Positions 8,022 through 16,562 of a stretch of DNA of 64,000 nucleotides are shown here, in pieces (the stretch's first letter is position 1; each line of letters starts with the position of its first letter). The stretch spans positions 41,437-105,436 of the forward strand of contig UCAU01000009.1 in NCBI GenBank assembly GCA_900470445.1, given 5' to 3'. The notes beneath the pieces are model-generated. The model was given only the letters and a program-made list of their open reading frames with translations, was not told the origin of the DNA and ran no database searches. Both the position numbers and the translations under genes were made by a program. Origin of the DNA: Hyphomicrobiales bacterium (GTDB lineage Bacteria > Pseudomonadota > Alphaproteobacteria > Rhizobiales > Devosiaceae).

Positions 8022-8779
8022 GGTGATGCCGCCTCGATGCCGCCGAAGCGCCTGACGCGCTGGGAGAAAATCTCCAGCACACGAAGGAATGTGGCCTCGT
8101 CAAAATCGGGCCAATACTCATCCACGAAGACGAATTCCGAATAGGCTGCCTGCCAGAGCAGGAAATTGGAAATGCGCTGTTCGCCGCTGGTGCGAACGAT
8201 CACGTCGGGATGTGGAATGCCGGTTGTATAGAGCGCCGCTTCGATGGTGGCCTCGGTAATATCCGATGGCGCCAGCCGGCCGGCGGCGACTTCAGTGGCG
8301 ATCCGCCGTGTCGCGTCGACGATTTCGGCCTTGCCGCCATAGTTGAAGGCGACGATCAGCACGAGCCCGGTATTGGCAGCCGTCTTGGCCTCGACGTCGT
8401 CGATCAGCCGGATCAGCGAGGGCTCGAGCCCGTCGCGCGAGCCGATGATCCGCACCTGCACATTGTTGCGGATCAGCCGTTGCAAATCCGATGCAACAAA
8501 GCGGCGCAACAGATTGAAGATGAAAACAATCTCATCCTTGGGCCGTGTCCAGTTTTCCGACGAGAAACTGAACACGGTGAGGTTTGCCACGCCGTAATTG
8601 ATGCACAGCTCGACGAGATTGCGCAGCGCCTTGACGCCCTCGATATGCCCCTCGGTGCGGCGCTTGCCGCGCGCTTTCGCCCAGCGGCCATTGCCGTCCA
8701 TGATCACGCCGATATGCGCCGGAATGCGCAGCGACGCAGGCGGAGCGAGTTCGGCAATGCTGGCGGGGTCGATGGACAT
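8018..8779 (-). CDS. uppS: Isoprenyl transferase (undecaprenyl diphosphate synthase)
   Basis: UppS condenses isopentenyl diphosphates in cis onto farnesyl diphosphate to make the C55 carrier lipid for peptidoglycan and polysaccharide assembly. The 253-residue protein has the conserved IMDGNGRWAKARG motif with the metal-binding aspartate near residue 28. It also has FSFSSENWTRP near 70 and RTSGEQRISNFLLWQ near 198, all diagnostic of the cis-prenyltransferase family. It starts with ATG 30 bp after frr and its stop overlaps the TTG start of cdsA. Confidence 0.95.
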   Translation of the reverse strand: MSIDPASIAELAPPASLRIPAHIGVIMDGNGRWAKARGKRRTEGHIEGVKALRNLVELCINYGVANLTVFSFSSENWTRPKDEIVFIFNLLRRFVASDLQRLIRNNVQVRIIGSRDGLEPSLIRLIDDVEAKTAANTGLVLIVAFNYGGKAEIVDATRRIATEVAAGRLAPSDITEATIEAALYTTGIPHPDVIVRTSGEQRISNFLLWQAAYSEFVFVDEYWPDFDEATFLRVLEIFSQRVRRFGGIEAASP

Positions 8780-8809
8780 CCACGCTCTCCTGGCGCAGTG
8801 GGCGCAAGC

Positions 8810-9370
8810 TTAGACCTGCATGATTTCCTGTTCCTTGGCAGCGACGACACTATCGATTTCGGCCACGGCCGCATCGGTCGCCTTCTGCACCAGGTCGGAC
8901 TGCACACGGGCATCGTCCTGGCTCATATCGCCGTCTTTTTCGGCCTTTTTGAGAATGTCCATGCCATCGCGGCGGATATGCCGCACCGCCACACGAGCCT
9001 GTTCGGCATAATTGTGGGCAACCTTGGTCAGGTCGCGCCGGCGCTCTTCATTGAGCTCAGGCAGTGGCACGCGAATAATCTGCCCCTCCCCCATCGGGTT
9101 GAGCCCCAGGCCGCTATCGCGGATCGCTTTTTCGACGGCGTTGGCCATTGAGCGATCCCACACCTGCACGCTGAGCATGCGCGGCTCCGGCACCGTCACG
9201 GTAGCCACCTGGTTGAGCGGCATGCGCGAACCATAGGCTTCCACCGTTACCGGCTCCAGCAGGCTCGCGCTAGCGCGGCCCGTGCGCAGTCCGGCCAGTT
9301 CCTCGCGCAGCGAAGTGATGGATTTCTGCATGCGGTTTTTGAGTTCGCTCAGGTCGTAGCTGACGGCCAT
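8810..9370 (-). CDS. frr: Ribosome recycling factor
   Basis: RRF works with EF-G to split post-termination ribosomes. The 186-residue length and the sequence are typical: a long first helix ([21 protein letters not shown]), the [19 protein letters not shown] hinge region near residues 45-65, and the C-terminal helical hairpin. It lies 18 bp downstream of pyrH and is preceded by an AAGGAC ribosome-binding sequence. The pyrH-frr pairing is conserved across most bacteria. Confidence 0.97.
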   Translation of the reverse strand: MAVSYDLSELKNRMQKSITSLREELAGLRTGRASASLLEPVTVEAYGSRMPLNQVATVTVPEPRMLSVQVWDRSMANAVEKAIRDSGLGLNPMGEGQIIRVPLPELNEERRRDLTKVAHNYAEQARVAVRHIRRDGMDILKKAEKDGDMSQDDARVQSDLVQKATDAAVAEIDSVVAAKEQEIMQV

Positions 9371-9388
9371 GGCTAAAGTCCTTCTCGT

Positions 9389-10108
9389 CTAGTTCGATGC
9401 GCTGACCAGGGTACTGCGGGTCTTGCCGGCAAGCACACCGGTCAGCCCGCCCGGATCGTCGAGCGCATATACGATTATCGGCATGGAATTGTCGCGGGCA
9501 AGCGCGAAAGCCGCAGTATCCATAACCCTGAGGTTTTTCCCGATGACTTCGTCATAGCTGACGGTGTCATAGCGGCGCGCATCGGGGTTCTTCATCGGGT
9601 CTTCGGTATAAACCCCGTCGACCTTGGTGCCCTTGAGCACAACATCGCATTCAAGCTCGATGGCGCGCAGCGTGGAAGCGGTGTCTGTCGTAAAGAATGG
9701 ATTGCCGATGCCGCCGCCCAGTACCACCACAAAACCATCTTCGAGCGCCGATTTGGCGGCGCGAGCGGTAAAGGTGTCGGCTACGTTGGGCATGGTGACG
9801 GCGCTGAATGCCTTGGACTTGATGCCCTGGCGGGAAATCGCGTTGGACAGCGCCAGCGCGTTGATCATGGTGCCGAGCATGCCCATCAGGTCCGCAGTGA
9901 CGCGGTCCGTGCCGTCGGCAGCGCCGGCCATGCCGCGGAAGATATTGCCGCCGCCCACCACGACCCCGATCTGCACGCCCGTATTGGCGACATCGGCGAT
10001 CTGCTTGGCGATGGCCTGCAAAAAGGGTGGTTCGATACCGAAGGAATTATCCCCCGCCAGCGCTTCGCCCGAGACCTTGAGCAGAATGCGTTTGTAGGCA
10101 GGCGCCAT
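9389..10108 (-). CDS. pyrH: UMP kinase PyrH
   Basis: PyrH phosphorylates UMP to UDP and is an allosteric hexamer of the amino acid kinase family. The 239-residue protein starts with the KRILLKVSGEALAGD phosphate-binding segment. It contains GGGNIFRG at about residues 53-60, the TADLMGM region, and GGIGNPFFTTDTAS near residue 130, which is the GTP/UTP-sensing part of this family. The gene starts with ATG after AAGGGG and has 199 bp of non-coding DNA behind it, holding the tsf-side hairpin. pyrH and frr may therefore have their own promoter as well as read-through from rpsB-tsf. Confidence 0.97.
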   Translation of the reverse strand: MAPAYKRILLKVSGEALAGDNSFGIEPPFLQAIAKQIADVANTGVQIGVVVGGGNIFRGMAGAADGTDRVTADLMGMLGTMINALALSNAISRQGIKSKAFSAVTMPNVADTFTARAAKSALEDGFVVVLGGGIGNPFFTTDTASTLRAIELECDVVLKGTKVDGVYTEDPMKNPDARRYDTVSYDEVIGKNLRVMDTAAFALARDNSMPIIVYALDDPGGLTGVLAGKTRSTLVSASN

Positions 10109-10274
10109 CGGCGAACCCCTTCAAGAAAAATTGTTTTGGGGCACCGAATCCGGCGGCACCCGCGCGACACTAGGCAATCGTGCTGCCAAGGGGAAGCACT
10201 GAACCCATGCAAATTGTAGCTAGGCGAGGTTTCTGCGCTCAATCCCCGGCCAAATCATGGCCAGACGGAGAGCA

Positions 10275-10300
10275 GCGGACGGGCCCGAAGGCCCATCCGC
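10275..10300 (-). terminator. Hairpin after tsf, probable weak terminator
   Basis: An 11-bp stem with one mismatch (arms 10275-10285 and 10290-10300) closes a loop that reads C(TTCG)G on the minus strand, an exceptionally stable tetraloop. It starts 8 bases after the tsf stop. No good T run follows, so it may attenuate transcription or protect the rpsB-tsf mRNA end rather than fully terminate. Confidence 0.5.
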
Positions 10301-10307
10301 AAGTGGC

Positions 10308-11234
10308 TTACTTGACGCCGGCAGTAGCGGCGACTTCGGCGGCAAAGTCGGTCTCGACCTTCTCGATGCCCTCGCCCAGTGCGAAACGCACGAACTTGGT
10401 CAGCTTGATCGGAGCGCCGACATCCTTCTCGGCGTTCTTGAGCACGTCGGCGACCTTGGTCTCGCCATCGACGACGAACACCTGGCTGAGCAGCGTGACT
10501 TCCTCGAAATACTTGCGCATGCGGCCTTCGACCATCTTTTCAGCGATCTCGGCCGACTTGCCCGATTCTTTGACCTGCTCAAGAATGATGGCGCGCTCGC
10601 GAGCGACCACATCCTGGTCCAGTTCGTCGGGGGCAATGGCCTGCGGCTGAGCGGCGGCGATGTGCATAGCGAGCTGCTTGCCGAGAGCCGACAGGGCAGC
10701 CTTGTCGCCGGTCGACTCGAGAGCCACCAGGATGGCGATCTTGCCGAGACCCGGCTTGACCGCATTATGCACATAGCTTTCCACCACGCCGTCGGTGACC
10801 GAAACGGTCTGCGTGCGGCGCAGGTTCATGTTCTCGCCGATCTTGGCGATGGCTTCGGTCAGTTCGGCCGAAACCGAATGGCCCGAGCCGGGGAACGGCA
10901 TTTCGCCGAGCTTGACCACGTCGCCATCGGCGTCGAGCGCCAGCTTGGCAACATTGCTCACGATCGACTGGAACTGCTGGTTGAGCGCGACGAAGTCGGT
11001 TTCGGAATTGACTTCGACGGCAGCCGCGGTGGTGCCATTGGTGGCAACGCCAACCAGGCCTTCGGCCGCAACGCGGTCAGCCTTCTTGGCAGCCTTGGCC
11101 AGGCCGCGCGTGCGCAGCCAATCGACTGCTGCTTCCATGTCGCCATTGGTTTCGGCCAGGGCCTTCTTGCAGTCCATCATGCCGACGCCGGTCGCGTCAC
11201 GGAGCTGCTTAACCAGTGCTGCTGTGATTTCCAT
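10308..11234 (-). CDS. tsf: Elongation factor Ts
   Basis: EF-Ts exchanges GDP for GTP on EF-Tu. The ATG at 11234 gives 308 residues with the standard N-terminal domain ([18 protein letters not shown], residues 9-26) and the [10 protein letters not shown] motif near residue 80, followed by the two core subdomains. The 12 codons that extend the frame upstream encode the rpsB-tsf hairpin region and are not part of the protein. A good AGAGG sequence lies 8 bases before the ATG. The gene is second in the rpsB-tsf operon. Confidence 0.97.
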   Translation of the reverse strand: MEITAALVKQLRDATGVGMMDCKKALAETNGDMEAAVDWLRTRGLAKAAKKADRVAAEGLVGVATNGTTAAAVEVNSETDFVALNQQFQSIVSNVAKLALDADGDVVKLGEMPFPGSGHSVSAELTEAIAKIGENMNLRRTQTVSVTDGVVESYVHNAVKPGLGKIAILVALESTGDKAALSALGKQLAMHIAAAQPQAIAPDELDQDVVARERAIILEQVKESGKSAEIAEKMVEGRMRKYFEEVTLLSQVFVVDGETKVADVLKNAEKDVGAPIKLTKFVRFALGEGIEKVETDFAAEVAATAGVK

Positions 11235-11248
11235 GGGTACACCTCTTG

Positions 11249-11268
11249 GCGGCCCCTCGCGGGGCCGC
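11249..11268 (-). promoter_or_regulatory. Perfect hairpin in the rpsB-tsf intergenic leader
   Basis: Eight perfectly paired bases (GCGGCCCC at 11249-11256 with 11261-11268) surround a four-base loop, just upstream of the tsf Shine-Dalgarno. No T run follows, so it is not a simple terminator. It may tune the ratio of S2 to EF-Ts by processing or attenuation. Confidence 0.6.
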
Positions 11269-11304
11269 ATATTTCAGATCAAAACGAAATCGGATTTAGC
11301 CGAC

Positions 11305-12075
11305 TTAGTTGACACTTGCTTCGTCGGCCGGCAGGTCTTCAGCCGGAGCGCGCTCGGAAGCACCCAGATCCGCGCCGAGAGCCGAGGACGAACGGCCGAT
11401 GCCGTCGATCGCAGCCTTGGAGACCAGCGACACATAGAGCTCGAGAGCGCGCGACGCGTCATCATTGCCCGGGATCGGGTAATCGACGGTGTCGGGATCG
11501 CAATTGGTGTCGACGATCGCCACGACTGGGATACCCAGACGACGGGCTTCCTTGATCGCGTTGGCTTCCTTGTTGGTGTCGATGACGAACAGCAAGGACG
11601 GCAGGTTGCCCATGTCCTTGATACCGCCCAGGTCACGCTCGAGGCGTTCCTGCTCGCGGCTCATCATCAGGCGTTCCTTCTTGGTGCGGAGCGCGAGTTC
11701 GTCTTCGCTCAGCGACTCGAGTTCGCGCAGGCGCGAGATCGAGTTCGAGATGGTCTGCCAGTTGGTCAGCGTGCCGCCGAGCCAACGCGAGTTGACATAG
11801 TACTGGGCCGACTGCTTGGCGGCATCAGCCACCAGGGGAGCCGCCTGGCGCTTGGTGCCAACGAACAGCACGCGGCCACCGTCAGCAACGGTGTCCGAGA
11901 TCAGCTGCAGCGCGCGGCTCAGGGCCGGCACGGTCTGGCTCAGGTCGAGAATGTGGATGTCGTTGCGAACGCCGAAAATATAGCGCTCCATCTTCGGGTT
12001 CCAGCGATGCTTCTGGTGACCAAAGTGAACGCCTGCTTCGAGCAATTGACGCATAGAAAAATCGGGCAGTGCCAT
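11305..12075 (-). CDS. rpsB: 30S ribosomal protein S2
   Basis: S2 is a primary component of the small ribosomal subunit and is needed for S1 binding. The ATG at 12075 gives 256 residues. The start [20 protein letters not shown] is the classic S2 N-terminus, and [12 protein letters not shown] (about residue 98), the coiled-coil region rich in Glu and Arg (about 115-150), and [14 protein letters not shown] (about 190) confirm it. The frame runs 12 codons further upstream, but the AAGGAGC ribosome-binding sequence is placed for the chosen ATG. It is the head of the minus-strand macro-locus, with 179 bp of non-coding DNA behind it that should contain the promoter. Confidence 0.97.
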   Translation of the reverse strand: MALPDFSMRQLLEAGVHFGHQKHRWNPKMERYIFGVRNDIHILDLSQTVPALSRALQLISDTVADGGRVLFVGTKRQAAPLVADAAKQSAQYYVNSRWLGGTLTNWQTISNSISRLRELESLSEDELALRTKKERLMMSREQERLERDLGGIKDMGNLPSLLFVIDTNKEANAIKEARRLGIPVVAIVDTNCDPDTVDYPIPGNDDASRALELYVSLVSKAAIDGIGRSSSALGADLGASERAPAEDLPADEASVN

Positions 12076-12254
12076 GATGGCTGCTCCTTGTTTACCGGTT
12101 GATGCCTCCACGAAACATTGCGACGGTCTCCCGCCACCGGATGGTTCTTCAGTTTCCCGAAAAGCCTGTCTCGTGTGTGAAATCGCGCTGACACGCAGTC
12201 AAACGCAGGGGCGATATAGGGGAAGCAGCCTCAGAAGGCAAGCGCTACCGCGTT

Positions 12255-12545
12255 TTAGGGCTTGCCCGGTTTGGCCGGCTCGACGGCGGTGAAGGCCAGA
12301 CCGACCTCGTCTTCACTGCGCCAGACCACGCGATAAGGTTCGATCTGGTGGCGATCGGGGATCAGGATATAGGCTGCGTCGGGGATATCCTCGGTTGAGG
12401 CGAAGGACAGCTTGGCGCCCTCCGGCGAGATATTCCGGATCGTGCCGGTTTTGCGGACAATGCCGTCCTCGTGCACCAGGGTGGTCTCCACCTTGGCGGC
12501 TTGCCGCGGCACTTTGCGACGCTCGATCTTGGGAGTGGGTGTCAT
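12255..12545 (-). CDS. PilZ domain protein
   Basis: The 96-residue protein consists essentially of a single PilZ domain, the common cyclic-di-GMP receptor fold. The two ligand-binding signatures are present: RRKVPRQ near residue 9 (RxxxR type) and NISPEGAKL near residue 38 ((D/N)xSxxG type). Proteins of this size and type are abundant in alphaproteobacteria and often act as stand-alone adaptors in motility or envelope control. It is transcribed away from the F420-like gene and towards rpsB, separate from that operon. The target cannot be told from the sequence. Confidence 0.85.
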   Translation of the reverse strand: MTPTPKIERRKVPRQAAKVETTLVHEDGIVRKTGTIRNISPEGAKLSFASTEDIPDAAYILIPDRHQIEPYRVVWRSEDEVGLAFTAVEPAKPGKP

Positions 12546-12713
12546 GACCTTTGCCCGGTTGCACCTATGTTGTAGCGGTTTTGGGTCACTATCGGATTAC
12601 ACAATTCGATGCGTTTTTAGCTATCCGGCAAGGACTGCTTCGTGAACTGCGAGCCTGTTTCCGCGGGCACAACATCGCGCTAACCTCGCCATGCGCAATA
12701 AGGAGGTCGAGCG

Positions 12714-13328
12714 ATGAAATTTGGCGTGATGGGAACCGGACAGGTCGGTACAACTATTGGCGGCAAGCTGCAGGCGCTGGGACATGATGTGGTCTTCGGC
12801 TCGCGATCGCCAGAGGGCGGCAAGGCGAGCCGCGTCGGTGCTGAAACCGGCATCAGGGTCGCGAGCCACCAGGAAGCCGCCGAGCACGGCGAATGGATCG
12901 TCAATGCCCTGCCCGGCGAGCATGCCCTCGCCTCCCTGACGGGCTGCGCACTCGACGGTAAAATTCTCGTCGATATCGGCAATTATGAAGCGGCTGTCGA
13001 CGGCCCCATCGCCATGCCGCTCGGCCAAGCGCTGCAGGCGGCCTTTCCGGCGGTACGGCTGATAAAGACGCTCAACAGCGTCAGCGCCCATCTCATGGTG
13101 GATCCCGACAGCCTGGGCGCAGACCATAGCGTCTTTCTCGCGGGCAATGATGCGGCTGCCCGAGCGGAGGTCGAGACATTGCTGCGCGCATTCGGCTGGC
13201 GATCGATCCTTGATCTGGGGGATTTGGAAGCCTGTCGCGCCATGGAAGAGCTGGTGCCGATGTGGATGCGCCTGTTCGGCAAGTTCGGCGATCCCAACTT
13301 CAATTTGCTGGTGGCGCGGCAGCGTTGA
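12714..13328 (+). CDS. NADP oxidoreductase, F420-dependent-type (COG2085-like)
   Basis: The 204-residue product starts KFGVMGTGQVGTTIGGKL, a Rossmann dinucleotide-binding motif, followed by VVFGSRSPEGGKAS, where the Ser-Arg pair is typical of NADP-preferring members. The family (NADP oxidoreductase coenzyme F420-dependent) includes true F420 reductases and many ferric-reductase-like or uncharacterised enzymes in bacteria that lack F420. GDLEACRAMEELVPMWMRLF near the C-terminus matches the family's helical end. The start is well supported by AAGGAGGT seven bases upstream. It stands alone, with unknown substrate. Confidence 0.8.
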   Translation: MKFGVMGTGQVGTTIGGKLQALGHDVVFGSRSPEGGKASRVGAETGIRVASHQEAAEHGEWIVNALPGEHALASLTGCALDGKILVDIGNYEAAVDGPIAMPLGQALQAAFPAVRLIKTLNSVSAHLMVDPDSLGADHSVFLAGNDAAARAEVETLLRAFGWRSILDLGDLEACRAMEELVPMWMRLFGKFGDPNFNLLVARQR

Positions 13329-13712
13329 AAGTTATCCACAAGAACGGAATGTCCGTTTCATTGTGACAGCGATACGGATGATGCGTTCGAATAACGCGGA
13401 GCGTGAGGGGGCGCCATATAGCCCGTTTTGCCACAAAATCGAGCACGCGTGCAGTGGGACTCCGCACTCGCACCACGCCGCTCCTGCCCTTGCGAACGGC
13501 CGAGTGGCAGGCTGTTACAAGACCGTCGCAAACTTATGGTTACAACGCGGCCGCCGAGACGTTGTGTCCGGTAGCGGGTTTCCGCTTGCACACGCTCGCA
13601 ATGAATAGTTAGTCTTGCTTCCAGCATTGGCACAAGACCGATGAAATCTGCGGGCGGAACAAACCGTCGAGTGGAACATCCGTTCGAAAACGGACTTTGG
13701 GAGACAACAACG
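13329..13712 (+). other. 384-bp non-coding leader of the ABC/GDPD operon
   Basis: No credible gene is present. The stretch holds one perfect DnaA-box-like 9-mer (TTATCCACA, 13332-13340), a palindrome close to the start of the next gene, and a GGGAGA ribosome-binding site at 13700-13705. Around 13355-13375 the complement reads CTGTCACAATG, a poor half match to a Pho box; no second half is convincing. Confidence 0.6.
13679..13694. promoter_or_regulatory. Palindrome before the binding-protein gene
   Basis: TCCGTT and AACGGA form perfect 6-bp arms around CGAA, about 20 bases before the start codon of the solute-binding protein. It could be an operator or a small 5'-leader hairpin that affects translation. 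No regulator is encoded next to it. Confidence 0.4.
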
Positions 13713-14861
13713 ATGAAACGGCGTGATTTCATGCTCGCTGCCGGCACTGTCGCCGGCGCCCTTATGCTGCCCCGCATGACGTTCGGTGCCGAGGGCACGA
13801 TCGACTGGTACACCAGCTCGGATCAGAACGTGCTCGACTTCTGGACCAATGTGGTGAAGCCGAAGTTCGAGGCTGCAAATCCCGGCCTGACGCTGAACCT
13901 GGTTGATGGTGGCGATGGCGCCGGCGTCGCAGCGATCGGCGACCGCGCTCTGGCGGCTCTGGCCTCTGGTGCCGATCCGCAGGCTGATATCTTCGAAGGC
14001 TTCGATACCCGCGTGACGGTCGATGGTATTGCCAAGGGCCTCTATGTCGATTTCGAAAAAGCCGGCCTTTCCAACTATTCCAAGATCAATCCGCTGGCTT
14101 TCGATACGCCGACCAACCTGCCCTATCGTGGCTCGCAGGTTTTGCTGGCCTATGACACCACCAAGCTCGATCCGGCCAATGTCCCCAAGACCTGGCCTGA
14201 CCTGGTTGCCTGGATCAAGGCCAATCCCGGCCAGTTCATCTATAATCGTCCCAACAAGGGCGGCTCGGGCGGCAATTTCGTGCGCCGCGCGATTTTCGAA
14301 GCGAACGGCAAGGACCCGAGCAAGTTCACCGTCGACAATTACACCCAGGAAACCGGCGATGCCATGCTGAACCCGGCATGGGATATCCTGAAGGACCTGG
14401 CCCCGTCCCTGTTCGATGGCGGCGCCTACACTTCGGGCAATACCCAGTCGCTGCAGCTGCTCGGCCAGTCGGCCGTGACCATGATCCCGACCTGGTCCGA
14501 TCAGGCCCTTTCAGCCATTTCGCAGGGCGTGCTGCCGGAAACCACAGGTCTGGTTCAGCTCTCCGATCTCGGCCTGCCGGGCGGTTTCACCAAGATCGCC
14601 GTTCTCAGCAACGGCGTGAACAAGGAAGCGGCGCTCAAGCTGTCCGATTTCGTGCTCAGCGAAGAAATCCAGTCGGCTGTGCTGACCGAACTGGGTGGTT
14701 TCCCCGGCGTGTCCTGGGACTATGTCTCGGCCGACCTGCGCGAGAAGTTCAAGGATATCATTCCGAGCTCGATCCCGTTCTTCCCGGGCGGTGATTGGGA
14801 AAAGGCCGTCAATGACGGCTGGTATCGTGCTGTTGCTCCGAACGTGGATCCCAATTCGTGA
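13713..14861 (+). CDS. Extracellular solute-binding protein of an ABC importer
   Basis: This 382-residue periplasmic protein captures the substrate for the importer encoded downstream. It starts KRRDFMLAAGTVAG, a twin-arginine-type signal, and processing is likely after FGA. The mature part begins TIDWYTSSDQN and follows the layout of the ferric/spermidine/phosphosugar-binding cluster, with the ILKDLAPSLF and GQSAVTMIPTW hinge-proximal segments. The frame is open 24 codons upstream, but GGGAGA at 13700 and the signal peptide fix the ATG at 13713. Its last codon overlaps the GTG of the first permease. Because a GDPD and an inositol-phosphatase-like enzyme follow in the same operon, a phosphodiester or sugar phosphate is the best guess for the ligand. 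Confidence 0.85.
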   Translation: MKRRDFMLAAGTVAGALMLPRMTFGAEGTIDWYTSSDQNVLDFWTNVVKPKFEAANPGLTLNLVDGGDGAGVAAIGDRALAALASGADPQADIFEGFDTRVTVDGIAKGLYVDFEKAGLSNYSKINPLAFDTPTNLPYRGSQVLLAYDTTKLDPANVPKTWPDLVAWIKANPGQFIYNRPNKGGSGGNFVRRAIFEANGKDPSKFTVDNYTQETGDAMLNPAWDILKDLAPSLFDGGAYTSGNTQSLQLLGQSAVTMIPTWSDQALSAISQGVLPETTGLVQLSDLGLPGGFTKIAVLSNGVNKEAALKLSDFVLSEEIQSAVLTELGGFPGVSWDYVSADLREKFKDIIPSSIPFFPGGDWEKAVNDGWYRAVAPNVDPNS

Positions 14862-15733
14862 CAGCGGTCACCTCCGGCCCGATCGCGGCCGCGCCCGCAA
14901 CTCGCAAGAGGCCAATTGGCCTCTTGCTCGTCGCTATTCCCGTGCTGATGGTGATCTGGCTGGTGATCTGGCCGATCATTTCGGCTGTCATAACCACGCT
15001 CTGGGTCAAGACTCCGGAAGGCAGCGCCTTTTCCGTCGACACCTATCGCTTCTTCTTTTCCGACGGCTATAGCCTGTCAAATCTGTCGCTGACGCTATGG
15101 ACAACCGGTGTTTGCGCCATTCTGCTGCTGATCGTGTGCCTGCCCATCGCGCTGTATCTGCGCTTTTCCAATAGCCGCGTTTCGGCCTATGTGCAGGGCC
15201 TCGCCATCTTCCCGATGTTCGTGCCCTCGATCATTCTGAGCTTCGCCTTTATCCGCGTGCTTGGCCCCAATGGCACTGTCGATCTGCTGCTCAATGCGGT
15301 AAACCTGCCCAAAATCCGCACGCCCTACCTTACCCCCTGGGGGCCGGTGATTGGCTTGGTCTGGGACAATATTCCGCTGACCGTGCTGATCCTGCTGTCG
15401 GGGCTGGGGGCGGTGTCCAACCAGTCCATCGAGGCGGCGCGGGATGTGGGCGCGGGGCGCTTTGCTGTGCTCTGGCACATCATCCTGCCGCGCATTTCCA
15501 ATTCCATTCTGGTCGCCATCTCGTTTGCCGTTCTGGGCATTTTCTCGGCCTTCACCCTGCCCTATGTGCTGGGGCCGGCGGCGCCGGAAATGATGGGTCC
15601 GTTCATGCAGCGCACCTTCCGCGAATTGTTCGAGCCGCGCACCGCCATTACCCAAGCCGTTGTAACCTTCGGGTTCTGCATCGTGTTTGGGCTCTTTTAT
15701 GTGCGCTCCGTCGCCAAGAACAGGACGACCTGA
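14858..15733 (+). CDS. ABC transporter permease 1
   Basis: The 291-residue inner-membrane protein has about six hydrophobic segments. The cytoplasmic EAA loop is SIEAARDVGAGRFAVLWHII (about residues 190-209), the site that docks the ATPase. The start is a GTG overlapping the binding-protein stop (GTGA), and its own stop overlaps the ATG of permease 2 (TGATG), so the three are translated as a coupled unit. It belongs to the permease group used by putrescine, 2-aminoethylphosphonate and phosphosugar importers; the substrate is inferred only from the operon. Confidence 0.85.
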   Translation: MTAVTSGPIAAAPATRKRPIGLLLVAIPVLMVIWLVIWPIISAVITTLWVKTPEGSAFSVDTYRFFFSDGYSLSNLSLTLWTTGVCAILLLIVCLPIALYLRFSNSRVSAYVQGLAIFPMFVPSIILSFAFIRVLGPNGTVDLLLNAVNLPKIRTPYLTPWGPVIGLVWDNIPLTVLILLSGLGAVSNQSIEAARDVGAGRFAVLWHIILPRISNSILVAISFAVLGIFSAFTLPYVLGPAAPEMMGPFMQRTFRELFEPRTAITQAVVTFGFCIVFGLFYVRSVAKNRTT

Positions 15734-16554
15734 TGGCCGCCACTCTCGCTCGTCCGAAATGGGACTGGACCGGCATTATCTTTGCCGTCGTGCTGACGCT
15801 GGTCATCGTCTTCCCACTCATCGTGGTGGGGACATGGGCCTTTACCAATGTGTGGCGCTACCCCTCGGTCATCCCGCAGGAATTCGGCCTCAAATTCTGG
15901 AACCAGACCCTGGCCCGAGCCGACGTGTGGAGCTCTATCACCACCAGCCTGACGCTGGCGGCGACGGTAACGTTCCTGTCCGCCCTGATCTGCCTGCCGG
16001 CCGCCTATGCCTTTGCGCGGCTGGATTTTCCGGGGCGGAACCTGCTGTTTTTCTCGTTCCTCGCCGGTCACGCCTTTCCCAAATTCGGCCTGCTGGTCGC
16101 CATTGCCGGCATCTTTTTGCAGCTCAATCTCATCGGGACCTTCTGGGGCGTGGTGCTGATCCAGCTCGTGGGCACATTGCTGTTCATGATCTGGATTCCG
16201 GTTGCCGCCTTCCAGGCGGTTGACCGGCGTATGGAGGAAGCGGCGCGCGATGTCGGGGCCTCGCCATTCCGGGTGTTCTGGTCGATCACCCTGCCCCAGG
16301 CCGGGCCGACCATTGCGGCGGCAATCCTGCTCTCCTTCGTTGGCACCTTTTACGAAACCGAGGGCGCCTGGCTGATCGGCGCGCCGCAAGTGCGCACCCT
16401 GCCGGTCCTGATGATTTCGTTCATCAACAACCAGCCGGTCATCCAATATGGCGCCGTGCTTTCGGTGTTGCTCTGGGTGCCCAGTTTCATTGCCCTGCTG
16501 TTCGCGCGCCGCGTGGTCAATTCGGGATCGTTTGCCCGCGGTTTCGGCGGCTAG
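15733..16554 (+). CDS. ABC transporter permease 2
   Basis: This second inner-membrane subunit of 273 residues has about six membrane segments. Its EAA loop, MEEAARDVGASPFRVFWSIT, lies around residues 168-187. It is distinct from permease 1, so the channel is a heterodimer, as in the PhnUV and AfuB-like systems. Its ATG overlaps the stop of permease 1, and the ATPase gene follows after 8 bp. Confidence 0.85.
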   Translation: MAATLARPKWDWTGIIFAVVLTLVIVFPLIVVGTWAFTNVWRYPSVIPQEFGLKFWNQTLARADVWSSITTSLTLAATVTFLSALICLPAAYAFARLDFPGRNLLFFSFLAGHAFPKFGLLVAIAGIFLQLNLIGTFWGVVLIQLVGTLLFMIWIPVAAFQAVDRRMEEAARDVGASPFRVFWSITLPQAGPTIAAAILLSFVGTFYETEGAWLIGAPQVRTLPVLMISFINNQPVIQYGAVLSVLLWVPSFIALLFARRVVNSGSFARGFGG

Positions 16555-16562
16555 GAAGTCTC

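Noticed and set aside
13332..13340. Perfect DnaA box TTATCCACA as a replication origin
   Set aside because: Only one box, no AT-rich unwinding region, no dnaA, parAB or repABC genes nearby; a 9-mer of this kind can occur by chance.
13355..13375. Pho box before the ABC/GDPD operon
   Set aside because: Only one half-site (CTGTCAC on the minus strand) resembles the consensus; the second half does not fit.
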